Made by a program: the position numbers and the translations under genes. A DNA stretch of 64,000 nt from Brevundimonas mediterranea (GTDB lineage Bacteria; Pseudomonadota; Alphaproteobacteria; Caulobacterales; Caulobacteraceae): positions 372,001-436,000 of the forward strand of contig NZ_JACIDA010000002.1 of the NCBI RefSeq assembly GCF_014196125.1. The letters run 5' to 3'. The notes below the pieces were generated by a model. The model was not told the origin of the DNA, searched no databases, and saw only the letters and a program-made list of their open reading frames with translations. This document shows, piece by piece, positions 25,003 through 33,286 of the stretch (position 1 is its first letter; the number at the start of each line of letters is the position of its first letter).

Positions 25003-25919
25003 TCCACGTCCGCCAGGAATTCGAAGATCGCCGCCTTGGCTTCGGCTTCGTCCAGCATCGGGGCGTGGCCGACGCCGGGGACCTCGACATAGGCCATGGC
25101 CGGCGCGGCCTTCTTCATCTTCTCCGCGATGGCGGGGCTCAGCAGATCGGACTCCCCGCCCCGCACCAGCAGGGTCGGCTTGGTCTTCGCCAGACGCCGG
25201 AACATGGGCCACAGGTTCGGAACCAGGGCCTTGGCCCCCGCCGCCCGGATCGGAACCGAGATGTCCGGGTCATAGTCCAGCCCGATCTCCCCATCCGGCT
25301 GCTGACGGAAGATGCGCCGCGCGAATCCGTCCCAGTCGGCGTCGGAATAGTGGGGAAAGGCGACCGCGTTGATCCGCTTCGCATAGGCCGCCGCATCGGC
25401 CCATGAGCCGATCTCGACGGGCTGGCCGCTGTAGGACGCGATGCGCGCCAGGCCTTCGGGCGCCACTTCGGGACCGATGTCGTTCAGTATGGCGGCGACC
25501 ACAGCCCGCGGCTTCAGCGCCGTCAGGGCCATGGTGATCAGCCCGCCCATCGAGGTGCCGACGAAGACGGCGCGGTCGATCGCCGCCTGCTCCATCAGGG
25601 CCAAGATGTCCTTGGCATAGACGTCGGGCCGATAGGTCATCGGATCCGACGCGCGATCCGACAGGCCGCGTCCGCGCACATCGACGGCGAGGACGCGCCG
25701 GCCGCTCTGGGCCAGCAGGGGGGCGATGGCCTCGAAGTCGGCGCTGTTGCGCGTCAGGCCGTGGATGGCGATGACGGGGGGCCGGGCCACGCCGGGACCG
25801 GGCGCATAGTCGCGCGCGAACAGGTCCAGCCCGTCCGGGGACTTCCAGCGACGTTCGACATAGGGAGCGACCAAGGCCACGGCGATCTCCTTCAATCCAA
25901 GATGGACAGAGTAATTCAC
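24999..25919 (-). CDS. Alpha/beta hydrolase
   Basis: This 306-aa protein has the alpha/beta hydrolase fold. The oxyanion segment is VIAIHGLTRNSADFEA, the nucleophile elbow VGTSMGGLITMAL (Ser near residue 123), the acid GGESDLLSPAIAEKM and the His VPGVGHAPMLDE, forming a complete triad. The VDVRGRGLSDRA loop is typical of the epoxide hydrolase/haloperoxidase group, but the substrate cannot be inferred. The first 15 residues are not strongly conserved in style, so an internal start remains possible. Confidence 0.87.
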   Translation of the reverse strand: MNYSVHLGLKEIAVALVAPYVERRWKSPDGLDLFARDYAPGPGVARPPVIAIHGLTRNSADFEAIAPLLAQSGRRVLAVDVRGRGLSDRASDPMTYRPDVYAKDILALMEQAAIDRAVFVGTSMGGLITMALTALKPRAVVAAILNDIGPEVAPEGLARIASYSGQPVEIGSWADAAAYAKRINAVAFPHYSDADWDGFARRIFRQQPDGEIGLDYDPDISVPIRAAGAKALVPNLWPMFRRLAKTKPTLLVRGGESDLLSPAIAEKMKKAAPAMAYVEVPGVGHAPMLDEAEAKAAIFEFLADVD

Positions 25920-25941
25920 CGCGCGAGGAAATGCGATGGCG

Positions 25942-26451
25942 TCAGGCGCCGATCAGTTCGCGCACGAAGACGTCCAGATCGCCGCCCGGGAACAGAAAGC
26001 CGGACACGCCGGCCCGTTTCGCCGCCTCCACATCGGTCGGTTGGTCACCGATCATGAAGGATTTCGCCGGATCGATGTCGTGATCGGCGATGGCCCGCAG
26101 CAGCATGCCGGGATTGGGCTTGCGGTCGGGATGGTCGGGATGGCGATAGCGTTCGTCGCGCGCCTCCGGATGGAAGGGACAGGCGTAGACGGCCCCGATC
26201 ACCGCCCCGTCCTGGGCCAGGTTTTTAACCAACAGGGCGTTGAACCCGTTCATCTGGTCCTCGTCGAACATCCCGCGCGCCACGCCCGACTGGTTGGTGA
26301 CGATCACCGCCAGATAGCCCAGCCGGTTCAGCCGTCGCACCGCCGCCGTCGCGCCCGGAATCAGTTTCAGATGTTCGGGCAGGTGGGGATAGCCGGAATC
26401 CTCGATCAGGACCCCGTCACGATCCAGAAAGACGGCGGGTACGCCGGTCAT
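25942..26451 (-). CDS. gmhB: D-glycero-D-manno-heptose-1,7-bisphosphate phosphatase-like HAD hydrolase
   Basis: This 169-aa histidinol-phosphatase-type HAD protein has motif I FLDRDGVLIEDSGY, motif II VIVTNQSGVARG, and the late GDQPTDVEAAKRAG. These fit GmhB, which removes the C7 phosphate of heptose bisphosphate for LPS core synthesis. Only the first part of the zinc loop is present (ACPFHPEA); the usual CxC pair before RKPNPGML is missing, as in some family members. Its ATG overlaps the stop of the upstream epimerase gene by 4 bases, indicating coupled sugar metabolism genes. Confidence 0.82.
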   Translation of the reverse strand: MTGVPAVFLDRDGVLIEDSGYPHLPEHLKLIPGATAAVRRLNRLGYLAVIVTNQSGVARGMFDEDQMNGFNALLVKNLAQDGAVIGAVYACPFHPEARDERYRHPDHPDRKPNPGMLLRAIADHDIDPAKSFMIGDQPTDVEAAKRAGVSGFLFPGGDLDVFVRELIGA

Positions 26452-27551
26452 GCGTCGTGTCTCAACAGTTCGGAAAAGGCGGTCATCAGGTGATACAGGC
26501 TGGAGGCGGGCACGGCCTTGTCGATCGACGTCCCGTCTCCCTCATAGCTGTCGATCCACAGACCCGGAACCGCCGTCGCCAGATGGGTGGCGAAGGTCGC
26601 CTCGATCAGGCCTACAGCAGCGGCGGCGTCCCCGAAGGTCAAGGCGGGGCGGATGGCCTCGGTCTGAGCCCACAGACGGCGGCCGGCGTTGATCGGCGCC
26701 CCGGCGGCGTCCATCTCGCGGATCATGAAACCGCCCTTCAGCCCCTGGGTGACGGCGCGGCGATGCAGGCCCTCGGCCGCGGGGTCCATATCTGAACCGG
26801 CGTCGAGACCGGCGATGCGCGCCTGACGCAGCAACCAGGCCCATTCCTCGAAATGGCCGGGTTCGACGATGTGGCCGGCGGCCGGATCCGGCCGCCAGTC
26901 CTCGGTGAAATATTCGTGGATCGCGCCGTCGATCAGGAAACGACGGCGGCACAGGTCCAGCACCCCCCGCGCCACAGTCTCGAACATCGGGTCCGGCGCG
27001 ATCATCTGCCAGGCCAGCATGGCCTCCAGCAGGTGCATGTGCGGGTTCTGGCGACGCGGCAGACGCGGCGGCAGGGCCTCATGCCAGCCGCCGTGCGGGG
27101 CCCCCATCAACCGATTGATCGCCCCCAAGGTCTCCAGCGCCAGGGGCCGGGCCCGGTCGTCGCCCAGCACCCGATGCGCGGCCGCCAGGGCGAAGAGCAC
27201 GAAGGCCAGATCATAAAGGTCCGGCGTCTCGTCCACGACCGCGCCTGCGTCATCGGTCGCCGCGACCCACAGGCCGTCGTCGCGGCGACAGGCGGCGATC
27301 ATCCGGTCCAGACCGGCCTGGGCCACCGCCCGCCCCGGCGCCCAGCCCAGGGCGGCAGCCTCGCAGAAGACATAGATCTGGCGCGCCTGGACCCGGGTGC
27401 GGCGGCGCAGTCCGGTCCGCGCCCGGCCCTCGAAATCCAGCTGTTCGAAGAACCGCCCCTGGCCGTCCACGCCACGGTCGGCCCACAGCGGCAGGGCCTG
27501 GTGAAACAACCAGTTGGAGACCTTGGTCTTGGCGGCGGCGAGAGCGGACAT
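26448..27551 (-). CDS. AGE family epimerase/isomerase
   Basis: This 367-aa protein belongs to the N-acylglucosamine 2-epimerase / mannose isomerase superfamily, an (alpha/alpha)6 barrel. Visible marks are ALPLWADRGVDGQGRFFEQL, RTRVQARQIYVFCEA, YDLAFVLFALAAAHRVLG, the RRQNPHMHLLEAMLAW helix and EPGHFEEWAWLL, with the two conserved His-containing helices. The exact sugar is uncertain: mannose/fructose isomerisation or mannose-6-phosphate isomerisation are the usual options. It is upstream of and coupled to the GmhB-like gene. Confidence 0.87.
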   Translation of the reverse strand: MSALAAAKTKVSNWLFHQALPLWADRGVDGQGRFFEQLDFEGRARTGLRRRTRVQARQIYVFCEAAALGWAPGRAVAQAGLDRMIAACRRDDGLWVAATDDAGAVVDETPDLYDLAFVLFALAAAHRVLGDDRARPLALETLGAINRLMGAPHGGWHEALPPRLPRRQNPHMHLLEAMLAWQMIAPDPMFETVARGVLDLCRRRFLIDGAIHEYFTEDWRPDPAAGHIVEPGHFEEWAWLLRQARIAGLDAGSDMDPAAEGLHRRAVTQGLKGGFMIREMDAAGAPINAGRRLWAQTEAIRPALTFGDAAAAVGLIEATFATHLATAVPGLWIDSYEGDGTSIDKAVPASSLYHLMTAFSELLRHDA

Positions 27552-27572
27552 GGCGTCGGCTTAGAACATCAT

Positions 27573-27589
27573 CGTTGCAATGGGCAACG
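27573..27589. promoter_or_regulatory. Small inverted repeat between divergent sugar genes
   Basis: CGTTGC-AATGG-GCAACG is a perfect 6-bp inverted repeat with a 5-bp spacer, about 22 bp upstream of the epimerase start and 125 bp from the divergent aminotransferase. It could be an operator for either. No regulator can be named from the sequence. Confidence 0.3.
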
Positions 27590-27713
27590 CGAAGTGACGC
27601 CGCCCGGTTTGGTCTCCGCGTTCGATCTTGCTAGGACGGCGGCCACCCTCGCGGCCCGACCCGTCGGTCCGCCGCCCCCGATCCCCCCGGATCCTCGTGG
27701 AGAGCGCGTTTTC

Positions 27714-28871
27714 ATGATCCCCTTCATCGACCTTCAGGCCCAGCGCCTGCGTCTCGCCGGCAAGATCGAGGCCGCCGTTCAGGAGGCCGTCGTCGGCGGC
27801 GCCTGGGTCATGGGGCCTCAGGTCCGCCAGTTCGAAGCCGAACTCGCCGCCTTCGGCCGGGCCGAACACGCCCTGGGCTGCGCCAACGGCACCGACGCCC
27901 TGGCCCTGCCGCTGATGGCCTGGGGGATCGGGCGCGGCGATGCGGTCTTCGTGCCCAGCTTCACCTTCGCCGCCACCGCCGAGGTGGTGCCCTGGTTCGA
28001 CGCCGAGCCGGTCTTCGTCGACGTGGACGCCGACACCTACAATATGGACCCGGCCGCGCTGGAGCGCGCCATAGAAGGCATCAAGGCCGAGGGCCGCCTG
28101 ACCCCCCGCGTGGTCATCGCCGTCGACCTGTTCGGCCAGCCCGCCGATTATCCGGCGATCAGGGCGATCTGCGACAAACACGGCCTGAAACTGATCGCGG
28201 ATTCGGCCCAGGGTTTCGGCTGCACCATCGGCGGCGAACATCCGCTGAAATGGGCCGACATCACCACCACCAGCTTCTTCCCGGCCAAGCCCCTGGGTTG
28301 CTACGGCGACGGGGGGGCGGTGCTGACCAATGACGACGAACTGGCCCAGCTGATCGATTCCGTCCGCGTGCACGGCAAGGCCGTGGCGGTGGACCTGAAG
28401 GACCGCGTCTTCGATCACGACCCCAAATATCTGAACATGCGGATCGGCTTGAACAGCCGTCTGGACACGATCCAGGCCGCCGTTCTGATCGAGAAGCTGA
28501 AGGTGTTCGGTGAAGAGATCACGTGGCGCAACCGGATCGCCGCCCGCTACAATCAAGGCCTGCGCCCTCACGTCGCCAAGGTTCCGGACGTCCCCGCGGG
28601 CAATATCTCGAACTGGGCGCAATATACGGTCGAACACCCCGACCGCGACGGCCTGATCGCCCATCTGAAGACCCATGACGTGCCGACCGCCGTCTATTAT
28701 CCGATCCCGCTGCACCTGCAGCCGGCCTATGCGCATTTCCCGCGAGGGACCGGCGGCCTGCCGGTGACCGAACGTCTGAAGGACGTGGTCTTCAGCCTGC
28801 CGATGCACGCCGACCTGGACGAGGCGACCCAGGACAAGGTCATCGCCGCCGTCGCCAGCTACAAGGGATAA
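27714..28871 (+). CDS. DegT/DnrJ/EryC1 sugar aminotransferase, GnnB/WbpE-like
   Basis: This 385-aa PLP enzyme starts MIPFIDLQAQRLRLAGKIEA and keeps the family order: GCANGTDALALPLMAWGIG, the FTFAATAEVV segment, IADSAQGFGCTIGG, and the PLP-lysine motif TTSFFPAKPLGCYGDGGA (near residue 200). It closely resembles aminotransferases that act on 3-keto-UDP-sugars (WbpE, GnnB). With the Gfo/Idh dehydrogenase 5 bp downstream it would make a 3-amino UDP-GlcNAc for lipid A. That pathway choice is inference, supported by the known diamino-glucose lipid A of Caulobacter and Brevundimonas. Confidence 0.85.
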   Translation: MIPFIDLQAQRLRLAGKIEAAVQEAVVGGAWVMGPQVRQFEAELAAFGRAEHALGCANGTDALALPLMAWGIGRGDAVFVPSFTFAATAEVVPWFDAEPVFVDVDADTYNMDPAALERAIEGIKAEGRLTPRVVIAVDLFGQPADYPAIRAICDKHGLKLIADSAQGFGCTIGGEHPLKWADITTTSFFPAKPLGCYGDGGAVLTNDDELAQLIDSVRVHGKAVAVDLKDRVFDHDPKYLNMRIGLNSRLDTIQAAVLIEKLKVFGEEITWRNRIAARYNQGLRPHVAKVPDVPAGNISNWAQYTVEHPDRDGLIAHLKTHDVPTAVYYPIPLHLQPAYAHFPRGTGGLPVTERLKDVVFSLPMHADLDEATQDKVIAAVASYKG

Positions 28872-28876
28872 GCCTG

Positions 28877-29809
28877 ATGCCGAACACCCCCGTCCTCAAG
28901 TTCGGCGTCGCCGGCGTCGGCGTCATGGGCCGCAACCATGCGCGCGTCGCCTCCGAGATGCGCGAGTTCGACCTGACCACGGTCTTCGACCCGGATGCGG
29001 TCGTCGCCGATGGGGTCGCCGCCGCCTATGAGGCGGCGCCGGTCACGACCGCCCAGGCCTTCGTCGACGCCGGCCTGGACGCGGCTGTCGTGGCCACGCC
29101 CAACCGATTCCATGCCGAAATCGGCGTCGCCCTGCTGGAAAAGGGCGTCCACGTCCTGGTCGAAAAGCCGATCGCCGCCACCGTGGCCGACGCCCAGCGG
29201 ATGATCGACGCCGCCAAGGCCAATGACCGCGTCCTGATGGTCGGCCAAGTCGAACGCTTCAATCCGGCGGTGGACACGGTCAAGCGCGCCGTCGCCGACG
29301 ACGAGATCATCTCCATCCAGGTCACCCGCGTCGGCCCCTTCCCGCCCCGGATGGGCGAGGTGGGCGTGGTCATCGACCTGGCGGTTCACGACATCGACAT
29401 CATCCGCCACCTGACCGGATCAGAGATCGTCGAGGTCCAGCCGCAGCTGGCCCGCACCCGCGCCGAGCGCGAGGACACGGCCCTGCTGCAGTTCCGGCTC
29501 GACAACGGCGTGATCGCCCACATCACGACCAACTGGGTCACGCCCTACAAGACCCGCACCCTGCAGGTCGCCACCAAGACCAAATTCATCGTCGCCGACC
29601 TGATCACCCGCCAGGTGACGGAGTATTTCGGGCAGCAGCCCGACGGCTCCTATTCGACCCGCATGTTGAACAGCTGGCCGGCCGAACCGCTTCGGAAGGA
29701 ACTGGAGGCCTTCGCCCGCGCCATCAACACCGGCGAGCCCCCGGCGGTGACCGGTGAGGACGGCCTGCGCAACCTCGAAGTCGCCCTGCGCTGCCTGGGC
29801 GAGGCCTAA
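28877..29809 (+). CDS. Gfo/Idh/MocA oxidoreductase, GnnA-like UDP-sugar 3-dehydrogenase
   Basis: This 310-aa NAD(P)-dependent oxidoreductase has the Rossmann motif FGVAGVGVMGRNHARV at the N-terminus, VVATPNRFHAEIGVALLEKG, the catalytic VEKPIAA lysine motif (near residue 97), and GEVGVVIDLAVHDIDIIRHL with the conserved Asp/His. The MGRNHAR style is that of UDP-N-acetylglucosamine 3-dehydrogenases. It follows the aminotransferase by 5 bp, so the two likely oxidise and aminate position 3 of UDP-GlcNAc. A WbpB-type UDP-GlcNAcA dehydrogenase is the main alternative. Confidence 0.85.
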   Translation: MPNTPVLKFGVAGVGVMGRNHARVASEMREFDLTTVFDPDAVVADGVAAAYEAAPVTTAQAFVDAGLDAAVVATPNRFHAEIGVALLEKGVHVLVEKPIAATVADAQRMIDAAKANDRVLMVGQVERFNPAVDTVKRAVADDEIISIQVTRVGPFPPRMGEVGVVIDLAVHDIDIIRHLTGSEIVEVQPQLARTRAEREDTALLQFRLDNGVIAHITTNWVTPYKTRTLQVATKTKFIVADLITRQVTEYFGQQPDGSYSTRMLNSWPAEPLRKELEAFARAINTGEPPAVTGEDGLRNLEVALRCLGEA

Positions 29810-29848
29810 GGCCCCGCTCTCGCCGCAAAGCCTGACGAAGGAAGAGGC

Positions 29849-30358
29849 ATGCGCTCCATTCTCGTTCCCGTCGCCGCCGCTGTTGTCGCCGTGTCCGCCG
29901 CCGCCCCGGCCCACGCCGACACCCGCTACCTGTCCTACAACGCGTCGGATCGGATCACCCAGGCCCTGACCAAGGGGATCACCCTGCAGGTCAGGCGCGG
30001 CCTGTTCGGGGCGGTCAGCGCCGAGCGGCTTTTCTCCACCACGGCGCGCGGGTCGGCCGACTTCACCCGAGGCGGCCCGAACGAGGCGCGGCGCGTCCTG
30101 CCCGAGGGGGCGAACGAGACGGATATCTATGCGATCGACCAGACCGGCGACGGCCGCGGTCTGGCGCGCGCCCTGTGTCCCGGCGCGAACGACGTCTGGG
30201 TGGTGATGAGCCGCATACGCGCGCCCCGCCCCCTGACGATGCAGGCGGTCGGCCGCTGGGCCGACGGGACCTACCGCCATTGCGTGACCTTGAGCTACGA
30301 CTGGCGCGGCGAATGGCAGACAGCGCCAGTGTCGCCGTTCGCGGACACGGACTCCTAG
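29849..30358 (+). CDS. Secreted protein of unknown function
   Basis: The predicted 169-aa protein begins with a Sec signal peptide (MRSILVPVAAAVVAVSAAAP, cleavage near AHADT). The mature part reads as a compact beta-rich domain (LSYNASDRITQALTKGITLQ; IDQTGDGRGLARALCPG; GTYRHCVTLSYDWRGEW) with two cysteines that could pair. I do not recognise it. It lies 39 bp after the GnnA-like gene on the same strand and may be co-transcribed. Confidence 0.72.
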   Translation: MRSILVPVAAAVVAVSAAAPAHADTRYLSYNASDRITQALTKGITLQVRRGLFGAVSAERLFSTTARGSADFTRGGPNEARRVLPEGANETDIYAIDQTGDGRGLARALCPGANDVWVVMSRIRAPRPLTMQAVGRWADGTYRHCVTLSYDWRGEWQTAPVSPFADTDS

Positions 30359-30441
30359 ATCCAGCCCCGACGCCTCGCCCTTTCGCCTGTCACGCTTGGT
30401 CGTCTATCCTTGCGGCTGGAGAGGCGTTCGGAGAAACGGCG

Positions 30442-31119
30442 ATGCGATGGGCCCTGCCCCTAGCGGTTCTGATCGGCGTGGTCGCCGCCCTGCTGACCTG
30501 GACCCGACCGGGCGCGCCCATTCCAACGACCGCTGATGCGCCGGTCGCCGTCTATCTCCTCGACAACGGCTTCCATACCGATCTGGCCGTGCCCCGCGCA
30601 GCGCTTGAGCAGCGGGGCGGGCCGCTGGCCCAAGCCATCGCGACCGTGCCCCCGGGCGACTGGATATTGATCGGCTGGGGCGACGCGACCTTCTACGTCG
30701 ATCAAAGCCCGATCTCGGACCGCCTGCCCGACGGCGCGCGCGCCTTCTTTCGGCCGGGCAATCCGTCCGTCCTGATGCTGGACCCGGAGGCCCAGGATCC
30801 GCGCGACCGCTACCCCGCACACCGCCGCGCGGGCCTGCGCCTGACGCCCACCGCCTTCGACCGGATGGCGGGGCGGATCGAGACCTCGCTGGACCTCTCG
30901 CATGGCGCCCCGCGTATCGTGACCGCCCGCCCCGGCGACGACGCCCGCTTCTTCGCCGGCCGGGAAAGCTTCTCGATCCTGCACCTTTGCAACCACTGGA
31001 CCGCCGGGGTGCTGAACGCCGGCGGGGTGACGATCCGCCCCGCGCGGTCGGTGTTTTCGGGCGAGGTGATGCAGTCCGTCAGAGCGGCGGAACTGGACAG
31101 GGCGGCTCCACGCGCCTAG
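30442..31119 (+). CDS. DUF2459 (TIGR02117) family protein
   Basis: This 225-aa protein has one N-terminal membrane segment (MRWALPLAVLIGVVAALLTW) and the DUF2459 pattern: VYLLDNGFHTDLAVPRAAL, WILIGWGDATFYVD, then SLDLSHGAPRIV and ILHLCNHWTAGVLNAGG near the end. The Cys-Asn-His-Trp motif suggests an NlpC/P60-like cysteine peptidase fold, but the family has no established function. The ATG at 30442 follows GGAGAAACGGCG. It is upstream of rbfA in the same direction with a 65-bp gap. Confidence 0.82.
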   Translation: MRWALPLAVLIGVVAALLTWTRPGAPIPTTADAPVAVYLLDNGFHTDLAVPRAALEQRGGPLAQAIATVPPGDWILIGWGDATFYVDQSPISDRLPDGARAFFRPGNPSVLMLDPEAQDPRDRYPAHRRAGLRLTPTAFDRMAGRIETSLDLSHGAPRIVTARPGDDARFFAGRESFSILHLCNHWTAGVLNAGGVTIRPARSVFSGEVMQSVRAAELDRAAPRA

Positions 31120-31184
31120 ACCGCCCGACTTTCGCTTATCCGGCCGGGTCCGAGCCCCGGCGGGCGAACAAGAAGGAGCGGCCG

Positions 31185-31640
31185 ATGGCCCACAAGCAGC
31201 ATACCCGCAATTCCTCCGGCCCGGTCGGTCCGAGCCAACGCCAGTTGCGCGCCGGCGAACTGATCCGTCACGCCCTGGTCGACATCCTGCGTGAGGAGGA
31301 CATCCACGACGAGGCCCTGGCCGACGTGTCCGTCACCGTCACCGAGGTCCGCCTGTCGCCGGACCTGAAACACGCCACCTGTTTCGTCGAACCCCTGGGC
31401 GCCGGCGTCGAAGCCGCCGCGACCACGGGCCACGAGAGCGAGATCATCAAGGCGCTGAACGTCCACTCCAAATTTCTGCGCGGCCAGTTGGGCCGCCGCC
31501 TGGACATGAAGTTCACCCCCGACTTGCGCTTCCGCCACGACGAAAGCTTCGACGCCGCCAGCCACCTCGACAAACTGTTCGCCGATCCGCGTATCCAGGC
31601 CGACCTGGCGGCGCGCGACGACGAAGGGAACGACGCTTGA
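31185..31640 (+). CDS. rbfA: Ribosome-binding factor A
   Basis: This 151-aa protein helps mature the 16S rRNA 5' end in 30S subunits. The KH-like core is clear: QRQLRAGELIRHALVDILRE, VSVTVTEVRLSPDLKHATCF, EIIKALNVHSKFLRGQLGRR and LDMKFTPDLRFRHDESFD. AAGGAG seven bases before the ATG at 31185 fixes the start. It begins the rbfA-truB-rpsO-pnp cluster found in many proteobacteria, and a repeat array separates it from truB. Confidence 0.95.
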   Translation: MAHKQHTRNSSGPVGPSQRQLRAGELIRHALVDILREEDIHDEALADVSVTVTEVRLSPDLKHATCFVEPLGAGVEAAATTGHESEIIKALNVHSKFLRGQLGRRLDMKFTPDLRFRHDESFDAASHLDKLFADPRIQADLAARDDEGNDA

Positions 31641-31646
31641 TTAACC

Positions 31647-31754
31647 GCCCTCAAGGAGCGCCTAGCGCGGCAGGCCCAGCCTTCCGGCCTCAAGCAGCGC
31701 GAAGCGCGGTAGGCCAAGCATCGTGGCCTCAAGCAGCGCGAAGCGCGATAGGCC
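31647..31754. repeat. Three palindromic repeats between rbfA and truB, 39-bp period
   Basis: Units at 31647-31676 (degenerate), 31686-31715 and 31725-31754 are 30-bp palindromes with GGCCTCAAGCAGCGCG and GCGATAGGCC arms. They are the same family as the array at 4725-4844 in the opposite orientation. The last unit ends 7 bases before the truB ATG, so the ribosome-binding region of truB is made of repeat sequence (GGCCAAGCATA) and has no clear purine-rich site. Confidence 0.92.
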
Positions 31755-31761
31755 AAGCATA

Positions 31762-32691
31762 ATGGCCCGCAAGAAGAAGGGCGACGTGATCGACGGCTGG
31801 GTCTGCTTGGACAAGCCGTTCGAGATGGGATCGACCGAGGCGGTCAGCCGCATTCGCCGCCTGTTCAACGCCCAGAAGGCCGGTCATGCCGGGACGCTGG
31901 ATCCGCTGGCCAGCGGCATCCTGCCCATTGCGCTGGGCGAGGCGACCAAGACCGTGCCGATGATGATGGAGGCGCAGAAGGTCTATCGCTTCACCATCAA
32001 CTGGGGCGTCTCGACCGACAGCGTGGACCGCGAAGGCGAGATCACTGGCCGTTCTGACGTGCGCCCCTCGGTCGAGGCGGTAAAGGCCGCCCTGCCCGCC
32101 TTCGTCGGCGAGATCGACCAGACCCCGCCCCGCTTCTCGGCCATAAAGGTGGACGGCGCCCGCGCCTATGACCTGGCGCGCGACGGGGTCGAGTTCGAGT
32201 TGCAGTCGCGCCGCGTGACCATCCATTCGGCCGAGGTCACGGATGCGCCGGACGCCGACCATGTCGAACTGACCATCCGCACCGGCAAGGGCGTCTATGT
32301 GCGCTCGCTGGCGCGCGACCTGGCGCTCGCCCTGGGCGCCGAGGGTCACGTAAGCGCCCTGCGCCGCGAGCGGGTCGGCCCGTTCAGCACGGAAAACGCC
32401 GTCACTCTGGATTCTCTGGAGGAAATGGTGCATAGGGGCGCCGCCTCGGAAGGCTTGCTTCCCGTTGCGACCGCCCTGGACGACATCCCGGAGCTGGCCG
32501 TGACGGATCAGGACGCCTTCTCGCTTCGGCAGGGACGCCCGATCGTTCTGCTCCCCCGTCAGGTGGAAACCCTCAAGGATCGCCTTTCCGGCGGTTCGCG
32601 AACGGTTTCAGCCTTCCAGGGCCAGACCCTCGTCGCACTCTGTCAGTTGCGGGCCGGCCGGTTAGAACCCGACCGCGTTTTCAACCTCTAG
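31762..32691 (+). CDS. truB: tRNA pseudouridine-55 synthase
   Basis: This 309-aa enzyme makes pseudouridine 55 in the T loop of tRNAs. It starts [20 protein letters not shown] and has the catalytic motif [20 protein letters not shown] (Asp near residue 46), [20 protein letters not shown] and the later [17 protein letters not shown]. The C-terminal part is a short PUA-like tail. The ATG at 31762 is only 7 bases after a palindromic repeat; an in-frame GTG at 31723, within the repeat array, could give a 13-residue extension. Between rbfA and rpsO, as usual. Confidence 0.95.
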   Translation: MARKKKGDVIDGWVCLDKPFEMGSTEAVSRIRRLFNAQKAGHAGTLDPLASGILPIALGEATKTVPMMMEAQKVYRFTINWGVSTDSVDREGEITGRSDVRPSVEAVKAALPAFVGEIDQTPPRFSAIKVDGARAYDLARDGVEFELQSRRVTIHSAEVTDAPDADHVELTIRTGKGVYVRSLARDLALALGAEGHVSALRRERVGPFSTENAVTLDSLEEMVHRGAASEGLLPVATALDDIPELAVTDQDAFSLRQGRPIVLLPRQVETLKDRLSGGSRTVSAFQGQTLVALCQLRAGRLEPDRVFNL

Positions 32692-32724
32692 GCCCGCGCC
32701 ATCCGGCAAGGGCCGAGACCCCAA

Positions 32725-32754
32725 GGCCTCAAGTAGCGCGAAGCGCGATAGGCC
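32725..32754. repeat. Single palindromic repeat before rpsO
   Basis: One 30-bp copy of the CTCAAG/GATAG family (arms GGCCTCAAGTAGCGCG and GCGATAGGCC) lies between truB and rpsO. It ends 3 bases before the AAAGGA ribosome site of rpsO, so folding of the repeat could influence S15 translation. Confidence 0.9.
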
Positions 32755-32770
32755 AAGAAAGGACTCTTCG

Positions 32771-33040
32771 ATGTCGGTTACTGCTGAACGCAAGCACGAG
32801 ATCATCGCCGATAACGCCCGCACCGCTGGCGACACCGGCTCGGCCGAGGTTCAGGTCGCGATCCTGTCGGAACGCATCTCCAACCTGACCGAACACTTCA
32901 AGACTCACAAGAAGGACAACCACTCGCGTCGTGGCCTTCTGAAGATGGTGTCGCAACGTCGCCGCCTGCTCGACCACCTGAACAAGGTCGACGCCGGTCG
33001 CTACCAGGCGCTCATCGCCAAGCTGGGCCTGCGCCGCTAA
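32771..33040 (+). CDS. rpsO: 30S ribosomal protein S15
   Basis: This 89-aa protein is full-length S15, a primary 16S rRNA binder of the 30S platform. Recognisable segments are [60 protein letters not shown] and [12 protein letters not shown] at the C-terminus. AAAGGA at 32758-32763 precedes the ATG. In many bacteria S15 represses its own mRNA; whether the repeat upstream matters for that is unknown. Confidence 0.98.
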   Translation: MSVTAERKHEIIADNARTAGDTGSAEVQVAILSERISNLTEHFKTHKKDNHSRRGLLKMVSQRRRLLDHLNKVDAGRYQALIAKLGLRR

Positions 33041-33068
33041 GGCGTCGGATCAGTGTAGAATACGCTTT

Positions 33069-33098
33069 CGAGGCGCGGGCGGTCACGTCCGCGCCTCG
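33069..33098. promoter_or_regulatory. Stable hairpin between rpsO and pnp
   Basis: CGAGGCGCGG and CCGCGCCTCG pair around a short CGGTCACGT loop region; the following bases are TTGTGC, a weak T tract. It may be a partial terminator for rpsO or a processing site in the pnp leader, as the rpsO-pnp region is processed by RNase III in E. coli. The rest of the 246-bp gap shows no gene. Confidence 0.6.
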
Positions 33099-33286
33099 TT
33101 GTGCGACTAGAGACGACCTGTGCGCCGCAGGACTTACGGCGCAGTTGCGAGGGCCATGCCGGTCCTCTCCCGGTCGACCGCGATGGCGCGGCGACCTCTG
33201 GATCGAAGGACTGAACGCCCGACGCATCCGCACCCAATGATGGGACCCCGAACGGAATACGCCGTCCGGGATACGAAAGACGAAAT

